NCBI GenBank assembly: GCA_025358085.1
Contig: JANYKT010000082.1
Location: 1 to 49,324 of the forward strand
Source: Deltaproteobacteria bacterium
GTDB lineage: Bacteria > Myxococcota > Myxococcia > Myxococcales > 40CM-4-68-19
Direction of reading: 5' to 3'
DNA: 49,324 bases
The notes below the pieces were generated by a model. That model did no database searches. It was not told where the DNA came from and was given only the letters and a program-made list of their open reading frames with translations. Position 1 is the stretch's first letter, and the number at the start of each line of letters is the position of its first letter. The position numbers and the translations under genes were made by a program. Shown piece by piece: positions 40,590 through 46,678 of this stretch.

Positions 40590-41843
40590 ATGACGACCCA
40601 CAACCTGGGCGCCGACGAGCTGCTGGCGCTGCTGCGCGACCCCTCACTCAAGGCCGAGAGCATCGTCGAAGAGATGGAATGCGCTGGCTGCTCGCCCCCC
40701 TCGGCCGAGCAGGTGAGTCGCACCCGCGAGGCCCTCGCCCGCATCGCGCACGTCGAGGCGGAACGAGCGGCGGGTCTTGCGCCAGCGCCGACCGGCGAGT
40801 CTTCGCTGGCCGGGCTCTCGGACCAGATTCACGCGCTGCCAGAGGTGCTTGCGGTCGCCGCAACCCATGCCGCGGGGCAGGCGGGTCGCTCGGATCTGCT
40901 TCTTTTGCTGGCCAGCTCTGCACCGAAGTCCGTCGCCAAGGAGGCCAAGCGCGAGCTGCAGCGCCTCAAGCAGAAGGGCGTCCAGATCCCCGAGTTGAAA
41001 CAGCAGGGCACCGCGGTGGTGAAGGCCCCGCCCGAGGCCGAGGCGCCGTCCTGCTACGCCAGCTCCATCGACGCGTACGGCGAGCGCGCGGTGTGGTGGT
41101 CGCGCGCGGCCAAGGGAGGCGTCGAGGTCGTGCAGGCGGTCATTTCGGACGTCAAAGGCGTCATCGCCATCGACGCGCTGATGCTCTCACGCCGCTCGTT
41201 CCGCGAGTTCGTCAAGCGGCTCCCGCGTCAAGGCGTGGTCACCACCGCCGAGCTGCCCAGGGACCACGCACGCTGGCTGATCGCGGGGGCCGAGCATGAG
41301 GGCACGCGCAACGGCTTTTCTCCTCCCGAGTCGTATGGCGCCGCGCTGCGTTTGCTGGGTCCGGCCCCCTCCGAGGCGCCGCCGCATCCTGCCGACGCCA
41401 TCAACTTTGGCCCGGATGGCGAGTTGCCGCACGCGCTTGCTGGCGCGGCGCTCTTCGCCGATCCGCTCTTCCTTCCCTGGATCCCCGAGGAGGAGCCGCT
41501 GCGGACCTTCGCGCAGCGGGCCGACGAGATCGCGCAAAGCCAGCTCTATCTCGACAAGGCGCAGAAGCTCGAGGCCTTCGAGCGTGCCGCCGACGAGGCG
41601 TCCGAGACCTACTTCCAGCCGCCACGCAACCAGCGTTATGCGCGCCGCCTGATGGAGATGGCGCATGTGCTCGCCGGCGAGAAGCGCATCGACGCGGCGC
41701 GGACCGCTCTGGCGGTGGCCCGGCAGCTCCTGCGCGGAGACAAGAGTCCTTTCACGCGAGCCCTCTTTACCCATGCGCTCGAGGGTCGCTTCGACGAGCC
41801 CGCGCCCGCCGCGGAGTCACAGTCCGCCCTGATCGTCCCGTGA
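40590..41843 (+). CDS. Hypothetical protein, conserved-looking
   Basis: This 417-residue soluble protein of unknown family starts MTTHNLGADELLALLRDP. Its first third is helical with HEAT-like acidic repeats (KAESIVEEMECAGC, SDLLLLLASSAPKSVAKEAK, LQRLKQKG). A beta-rich middle contains SIDAYGERAVWWSRAAKGG and EVVQAVISDVKGVIAIDAL. The last third is helical (LAGEKRIDAARTALAVARQL). AVAKEAKREL-type helices resemble the solvent-exposed face of repeat proteins. It is coupled through GTGA to the Nudix gene. No catalytic motif is seen; I do not propose a function. Confidence 0.7.
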   Translation: MTTHNLGADELLALLRDPSLKAESIVEEMECAGCSPPSAEQVSRTREALARIAHVEAERAAGLAPAPTGESSLAGLSDQIHALPEVLAVAATHAAGQAGRSDLLLLLASSAPKSVAKEAKRELQRLKQKGVQIPELKQQGTAVVKAPPEAEAPSCYASSIDAYGERAVWWSRAAKGGVEVVQAVISDVKGVIAIDALMLSRRSFREFVKRLPRQGVVTTAELPRDHARWLIAGAEHEGTRNGFSPPESYGAALRLLGPAPSEAPPHPADAINFGPDGELPHALAGAALFADPLFLPWIPEEEPLRTFAQRADEIAQSQLYLDKAQKLEAFERAADEASETYFQPPRNQRYARRLMEMAHVLAGEKRIDAARTALAVARQLLRGDKSPFTRALFTHALEGRFDEPAPAAESQSALIVP

Positions 41844-42268
41844 CCGCGTACAAGAATCCTGCGCCCACCACCGACGCCATCATCGCGCGCGACGACGGCC
41901 GCATCGTCCTCATCCTGCGCAAGAATCCGCCGCATGGCTGGGCCATCCCGGGCGGCTTTGTCGAGTACGGCGAGGAGCTGGGCCGCGCCTGCGTGCGCGA
42001 GGCGAAGGAGGAGACCAGCCTCGAGGTCGAACTGGTCGCACAGCTCTTCACCTACTCGGACCCGACCCGCGACGCCAGGCAGCACACCATCTCGACCGTT
42101 TACGCCTGCCGCCTGCGCTCGGGCGTGCTGCGGGCCGACGACGACGCGGCCGACGCGCGCTGGGTCGCGGAAAGCGAAGTCCCCTGGAGCGAGCTGTGTT
42201 TCGATCACGCGCAGGTGCTGCGCGACTATTTTTCCTGGACCAGGACCGGCGAGCGCCGCGCGGTCTGA
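41840..42268 (+). CDS. Nudix hydrolase
   Basis: This 142-residue protein has a complete Nudix box from G39 to E58: GFVEYGEELGRACVREAKEE, with the metal-binding REAKEE core followed by T. It should hydrolyse a nucleoside diphosphate linked to another group, such as damaged nucleotides or ADP-ribose; GWAIPGGF just before the box is usual. The GTG start overlaps the upstream stop (GTGA). Length and motif are standard. The substrate cannot be inferred. Confidence 0.9.
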   Translation: MTAYKNPAPTTDAIIARDDGRIVLILRKNPPHGWAIPGGFVEYGEELGRACVREAKEETSLEVELVAQLFTYSDPTRDARQHTISTVYACRLRSGVLRADDDAADARWVAESEVPWSELCFDHAQVLRDYFSWTRTGERRAV

Positions 42269-42333
42269 GGCGTCGGAGCGATGCAACGTCCGACGCCCCG
42301 AGTATGGCGACGCCCGGGTCCGCGCGCTTCGAG

Positions 42334-43053
42334 CTACTTCGACGGCTCGCTCATCGCAGGCGCACTGACCGGAAGGTTCTCCGGCCGCGCCGTGGTCCTC
42401 ACCTGCGCGTCCAGCTGCTGCCAGCGATTGTAGAGATCCACCGCGCCACTGCGATGGTCCGCTGCCTCCTTCCGCAGCTCGCCCTCGCGGGTCTGCAACT
42501 CCGCCACGCGCGCGTCAATGTTGGAGCCGTTCATTGACTCGACCTGTGGCGCCTTGCCCGCCTTCATGGCGCGGAACTTGGCCTGCTCGGTCAAGGCCGC
42601 GGCCGTGTCCACGTGTCCCCCGGCCAGCTGGCGGTCGATGACGCTGACGTCGATCATGCTCTTCAGGTACTCCTGCTTCAGCTCCGTCGCCTTGATCCGG
42701 TCTTGCGCGCTCTTGATGTCGTTATCGGCGTGCGCCACCGCGTCGCGATCGGCGTACTGCTTCTTCAGCATGTCGCGCTCGGCATTCGAGCGCTTCAGCT
42801 GCGCCTCGGCGACATCGCGCTCGCTCTTCGCCACCTCGTAGCGGCTGCGCGCCTCGGCCTCATTCGACCTCGCCTTGGCGAGGCCGTCGCGCGCACGCCC
42901 TTCCTCGATGCGCGCGTCATCCACCGGCTGCATCTGCTGTTCGTCGAGCCGAGAGAGGCCCGAGTCATCAAGTTTCTGAATCGCCTTCGTGTTCCCGCAG
43001 CCGGCCGCCAGACCCAAGATCGCCGCCGACATCACTCCCCAACGCATGCCCAT
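42334..43053 (-). CDS. Coiled-coil lipoprotein
   Basis: This 239-residue lipoprotein has a signal peptide and lipobox SAAILGLAAGC (Cys at 19). A long charged, Ala/Glu/Arg-rich helical region follows (about residues 45-140: EGRARDGLAKARSNEAEARS, VAEAQLKRSNAERDMLKKQY) that should form a coiled coil. After it come QREAxLKTREGELRKEAADH-like helices. No family is recognised beyond the general pattern. The ATG at 43053 is preceded by a strong GGGAGG site at 5 bp, which decides the start over an ATG-less upstream extension. It is divergent from rseP. Confidence 0.8.
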   Translation of the reverse strand: MGMRWGVMSAAILGLAAGCGNTKAIQKLDDSGLSRLDEQQMQPVDDARIEEGRARDGLAKARSNEAEARSRYEVAKSERDVAEAQLKRSNAERDMLKKQYADRDAVAHADNDIKSAQDRIKATELKQEYLKSMIDVSVIDRQLAGGHVDTAAALTEQAKFRAMKAGKAPQVESMNGSNIDARVAELQTREGELRKEAADHRSGAVDLYNRWQQLDAQVRTTARPENLPVSAPAMSEPSK

Positions 43054-43071
43054 GATTGCCTCCCACACAAA

Positions 43072-43090
43072 GCCCGCTGTTCAAGCGGGC
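43072..43090 (-). terminator. Strong hairpin in the leader of the coiled-coil lipoprotein
   Basis: GCCCGCT-gttca-AGCGGGC forms a perfect 7-bp stem. On the minus strand it is followed by TTTGTGTGGGAGG and then the lipoprotein ATG. It may be a weak attenuator or a stabilising 5' hairpin; the short T run makes a true terminator doubtful. Confidence 0.4.
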
Positions 43091-43150
43091 GTGTCCAAGA
43101 CAGAACGTAGGGACTGCGCGACCTCACGGCATGGGCTATTCTGCGCTTCA

Positions 43151-44182
43151 ATGCTCTCCATCCTCGTGACCGTCATCGGGCTCGGCCTGCTCATCGCTGC
43201 GCATGAAGCCGGACACCTCCTGCTCGCGCGTTTGATGGGTATGCGGGTCGAGACCTATTCAATTGGCTTCGGACCACGCGTCGCCGGTTTTCGCCACGGC
43301 GATACCGACTACCGGCTCAGCGCGCTGCCTCTTGGCGGCTATTGCAAGATCGCCGGGTTCACGCCGGACGACCCCGCCGCGCAGGATCCGAACGACACCG
43401 GCTCCTATATGAACAAGCCCGCCTGGCGACGGTTCCTGGTCATCGCCGCGGGACCCGGCGTGAACTGGCTGGTCGCCTTCCTGCTCATCACTGCCCTCTA
43501 CACCACCTACGGCTTCACCGACTTGAGCACCCGGCGGGTAGCGGTCGTCACCGGCGGGCCGGCGGCTGCGGCGGGCATGCAGACCGGTGACGAAATGGTC
43601 GCGGTCGACGGCGTCGCGATCGGATCGTTCAGCGAACTGCAGCGCGAGCTGCACAAGGGCGTTGCCGAGCGGCGCATCGACGTCCTGCGCGCCGGAGCCC
43701 CGCTCTCCTTGCGGGTCCGCCCCGATCATGGCCGCATCTCGGTGACGCAGGATCGCGTGCTCGTGCGGGTGCCTCTCAGCCAGGCGATTCCGCGGGCTGC
43801 TTCCGATGTCTGGGTCTCGAGCGGCCAGCTGCTGGGCGGTCTCGCCGATGCCGTGCTGTTCCGCGGCGGCGCAGCGCTCTCGGGACCCATCGGCATCATC
43901 AAGCAGGCCTCCGCCGAGGTGAAGCGGGGCGTCGCCGACTTCGCTGCCGTGCTGGCGAACATTTCCATCGGCCTCGCCATCTTCAACTTCTTGCCGGTGC
44001 CCGCGCTCGACGGCGGCCGACTGGTCTTCCTGGGTATTGAGCTCGTCAGTGGCCGCAAGGTAAACCAGAAGTTCGAGACAGCCTTGCACCTGGTCGGGCT
44101 GTTGCTGCTGCTCGCGCTGGTGCTGGGGGTGACCGTCTTCGGCGATCTCCAGCTGGGGCAGAAGCTCTTCCACCACGGCTGA
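43151..44182 (+). CDS. rseP: RseP-type site-2 membrane metalloprotease
   Basis: This 343-residue intramembrane zinc protease has the HExxH motif H18-E-A-G-H22 in the first membrane segment (GLLIAAHEAGHLLL). The second motif is NFLPVPALDGGRLVFLG, and a PDZ domain lies between them (STRRVAVVTGGPAAAAGMQT, GDEMVAVDGVAIGSFS). The membrane segment FLVIAAGPGVNWLVAFLLI follows the usual order. Site-2 proteases release anti-sigma factors or process signal peptides. Just downstream, after an FHA protein, is a three-gene module with an anti-sigma-like membrane protein, a possible functional partner. The ATG at 43151 starts at the normal position before the HExxH helix. Confidence 0.93.
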   Translation: MLSILVTVIGLGLLIAAHEAGHLLLARLMGMRVETYSIGFGPRVAGFRHGDTDYRLSALPLGGYCKIAGFTPDDPAAQDPNDTGSYMNKPAWRRFLVIAAGPGVNWLVAFLLITALYTTYGFTDLSTRRVAVVTGGPAAAAGMQTGDEMVAVDGVAIGSFSELQRELHKGVAERRIDVLRAGAPLSLRVRPDHGRISVTQDRVLVRVPLSQAIPRAASDVWVSSGQLLGGLADAVLFRGGAALSGPIGIIKQASAEVKRGVADFAAVLANISIGLAIFNFLPVPALDGGRLVFLGIELVSGRKVNQKFETALHLVGLLLLLALVLGVTVFGDLQLGQKLFHHG

Positions 44183-44211
44183 ATCTGCAGGCGTGGTAGG
44201 AGAGGGCGCCC

Positions 44212-44802
44212 ATGGCCAGGAAAGCAGCCAAAGCAGCTCCCCGCAAAAAGGCGGTGCCGGCGCCGGTTGCGACGAAGAAGGCCAAGCTCCACCAGGCCCC
44301 GGCGACGCGAACTCCGCGCGCGAAAAAGGAGAAGCTGCCGGCCAGGCTTGCGCTCGCCGACGTCGATCGCGACTTGATCGAGCGGCTCGCCGACCGGACT
44401 GGCCTGCTGCCGCGCGAGATCATCGAGCGCGCTCTCGCGGGCTATGCCGCCGCGGTCGCTCCGGGGATGGCGCTGCACACGCAGCCGTTGCCGCCGCGCG
44501 GGGAGGGCGAAGAGCCGGCCCTGCGGCTCTTTCTCTCGGTGGACGGCAAGCCCGAAATCGAGATCGACAAGCCCGAGTTCGTGCTGGGCTCCGGTCCCGA
44601 CACCGACCTGCGGCTCGACTTGCCGCTGATCGCGCCCCGTCACGCTCGCATCCTCTGGCGCGAGGGCCGCCACGTCTTCGAGGACCTGCACTCGGCGCGC
44701 GGCTCGTACCAGCACGGGCAGCCGGTGGACGTCCGCATGATCCAGACCGGCGACGAGATCGATCTGGGCGGTTTCCTTCCGGTGCGATTCCGGCTGTCGT
44801 GA
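44212..44802 (+). CDS. FHA domain protein with Lys/Ala-rich N-terminal tail
   Basis: This 196-residue protein opens with a histone H1-like basic tail (ARKAAKAAPRKKAVPAPVAT and TRTPRAKKEKLP). A short helical region follows (LADVDRDLIERLADRTGLLP REIIERAL-type, about 45-80). The C-terminal FHA domain has the core phosphothreonine-binding pattern: FVLGSGPDTDLRLDLPLIAP, RHARILWREG, DLHSARGSYQHGQPVD and GDEIDLGGF. The basic tail could contact DNA or RNA; this is inference. It lies 30 bp after rseP. Confidence 0.85.
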   Translation: MARKAAKAAPRKKAVPAPVATKKAKLHQAPATRTPRAKKEKLPARLALADVDRDLIERLADRTGLLPREIIERALAGYAAAVAPGMALHTQPLPPRGEGEEPALRLFLSVDGKPEIEIDKPEFVLGSGPDTDLRLDLPLIAPRHARILWREGRHVFEDLHSARGSYQHGQPVDVRMIQTGDEIDLGGFLPVRFRLS

Positions 44803-44872
44803 ATCGTGCTTCTGAATTTCTAACCTTCGCGCGCGTCGCGGGTTGCCTCTTTCGGAAGGGGCACAAAAGCCG

Positions 44873-45241
44873 ATGAGCGACCGGATCCAGATCGACGACG
44901 AAGGGCTGCTGCGGGAGGCGCGCGAGGTCGTGCCGCCGCTCCCGGTCTTCGAGCCGCGCGCCGGGTTCGCTACCTCGGTAGCGCTGGCGGCGCGGGACCA
45001 GCGGCTCGGCGCCGGCTCCGGGTTTCACTGGCTGCGCTGGGCGGCGGGCGGACTGGCGGTGGCGGGGGTCGCCGCCGCTGCGCTGGTGATGGCGCGGCCC
45101 CTCCCGCCGCCCGTCGAATTGCTGCTCGCGCAGCGACTCGATCTCTACGAAGACATGGCGGTGCTCCAGCACCAGGACGCGCTCGAGGACCTCGAGGTTG
45201 TCTCGGTGCTCCACGAGTTGCAGCCGGAAGGGAAGCCATGA
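44873..45241 (+). CDS. Small membrane protein, anti-sigma-like
   Basis: This 122-residue protein has an N-terminal soluble part (IQIDDEGLLREAREVVPPLP), one membrane segment at about residues 56-75 (RWAAGGLAVAGVAAAALVMA) and a C-terminal acidic helix (RLDLYEDMAVLQHQDALEDL). The layout is typical of myxobacterial proteins found downstream of ECF sigma factors, but no sigma gene is visible here. It overlaps the next gene by four bases (ATGA). No domain is recognised with confidence. Confidence 0.65.
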   Translation: MSDRIQIDDEGLLREAREVVPPLPVFEPRAGFATSVALAARDQRLGAGSGFHWLRWAAGGLAVAGVAAAALVMARPLPPPVELLLAQRLDLYEDMAVLQHQDALEDLEVVSVLHELQPEGKP

Positions 45242-45771
45242 AGCCACTCCCTCTTCTATGGTGCCTGGGGCTGCTCGCCTCGGCGCCGCTGCGCGCGCAG
45301 GCGCAGGCCCAGCCTTCCTCGGACGCGGAGCGGTTCCGCAGCATGACGCCCGCCCAGCAGGAGGAGTTGCGCCAGCGCTTCCGCGAACTCAAGCAGCTGC
45401 CACCCGCGCAACAGGCTGAACTGAAGGCGCAGCTGGAGCGTCTCAACTCGCTGCCGCCGGCCGAGCGCCTGCAGGTGGAGGAAAACTATAAGCGCTTTCA
45501 ATCCATGGGCCCGGCGGAGCGGCAGGAAGTCACCGAGCGCTGGCAGAAGTTCAAGCAGCTGTCGCCAGAGAAGCAGGCCGAGCTGCGTGCGCAGCTGCGC
45601 ACGGTGATGGACGCCTCCCCCGAGCAGCGGAAGCAGACCTTCGAGAACATGCGACGCTGGGAGAAGATGGATCCGCACCAGCGGGAGGAGCTGCGCCAGA
45701 AGTTCCGCGAGCAGCGCATGGAGCGCAAGCAGCGGCTGCAGGAGCACCACGAGCTGCGGAAGAATCGCTAA
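45238..45771 (+). CDS. DUF3106-like periplasmic helical protein
   Basis: This 177-residue protein has a signal peptide (LLWCLGLLASAPLRAQAQ). It is then built of short helical repeats containing MTPAQQEELRQRFRELKQLP, LPPAERLQVEENYKRF, MGPAERQEVTERWQKFKQLS and MDPHQREELRQKFREQRMER. This [SM]xPxQRxxLRxRxxxW pattern is that of DUF3106 and resembles CpxP/Spy-type periplasmic sensors. It is coupled to the upstream membrane protein and followed four bases later by a small exported protein. Confidence 0.8.
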   Translation: MKPLPLLWCLGLLASAPLRAQAQAQPSSDAERFRSMTPAQQEELRQRFRELKQLPPAQQAELKAQLERLNSLPPAERLQVEENYKRFQSMGPAERQEVTERWQKFKQLSPEKQAELRAQLRTVMDASPEQRKQTFENMRRWEKMDPHQREELRQKFREQRMERKQRLQEHHELRKNR

Positions 45772-45774
45772 AGC

Positions 45775-46014
45775 ATGTGGGGACTCCTGCTGACCGCGCT
45801 TCTGGCACAGGCCGCGCCGCGCCCGCCGCAGCAGCAGCGGGTGTCGCCGCAGCCGCAACCTTCGACAACGAAGTCTCCGCGGCTGTCCGGCGAAGACGAG
45901 GAGCTGGTCAAGCAGCTCGCACTTCTCGAGCGCGTCGAACTGCTGCGGAATCTGGAACTCTTCGAGGGCGGGCTCAAGGACGAAGACCAGTCGCCGCAGA
46001 CGCGCGCCCCTTAG
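45775..46014 (+). CDS. Small exported protein
   Basis: This 79-residue protein starts MWGLLLTALLAQAAPRPPQQ, a short signal peptide. A Pro/Gln-rich linker follows, then an acidic helix LSGEDEELVKQLALLERVEL and LRNLELFEGG. It starts four bases after the DUF3106-like gene and clearly belongs to that operon. The helix LALLERVELLRNLELFE is common at the end of such envelope modules. No family is named. Confidence 0.7.
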   Translation: MWGLLLTALLAQAAPRPPQQQRVSPQPQPSTTKSPRLSGEDEELVKQLALLERVELLRNLELFEGGLKDEDQSPQTRAP

Positions 46015-46678
46015 ACCTTTTTGTCTCTGCCTGGGACCGCCTTATCCTCGCCTGAATCAGTCAAGACGCCTGCACGCGATCAATTCCTGCATCTCCGCCG
46101 TGACGGTGGCTGAGCTTTGCCGCCTGCGCCGCGGAGAGAGCGCGCTCGGAGGCCTGCGCTGACAAGCGTAGCCGGTGAGGCGCTGTCCTCACTGCTGCCC
46201 GGATGGGCGCGCCCGGGGCGTTAAGGGGGGCGGCGATAGCCCCCCGTACCAGCGGAGGCCCGCAGGGCCGCAGCGCCAAACCCAAGAAATGCAGTCGAAT
46301 CGCGCGTGGCGCCGACGAGTGCTTCGGCAAACTTTCAGGAGTCGCTGGGGCCGACATCACCGCAAGTACGGTGCATGTGATCAACGGCGAGGCGTTCGCA
46401 TCTCCTATCAGCGCAGTGATCAGGGTTCGGCTGCAGCACCGACGTGCCGCAAAGCGCAGGTCGAGCCGGTCAGGGCGATCGGACGTTCGAGCCGCAAGTC
46501 GGTCCGATGAGGTGTGATAACTCCACGTTTCGTCGCTGGGTGCGTTGGGTAGCCGAGGCAGCCTTGGTTGGGGCTGGGTTGACGGGGGCCAAGCGTTCGG
46601 GTCAGCCAGCGTGGGCGCGCGACCAACGAGCCCCTTGCCCGGAGCCAAAATCGCGTCCCCGCCGCCGCCACTCAATCC
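46015..46678. other. Long gap before uvrA with GC hairpins
   Basis: No gene can be supported in these 664 bp. At 46225-46245 there is a hairpin GGGGGGC-ggcgata-GCCCCCC, followed at 46257-46269 by GGCCC-gca-GGGCC. These could be terminators for the upstream operon or a small structured repeat. Short open frames on both strands look random. Confidence 0.5.

Noticed and set aside
46061-46675. Open frames on both strands before uvrA
   Set aside because: Ser/Arg/Pro-rich composition, no ribosome-binding site and no motif.
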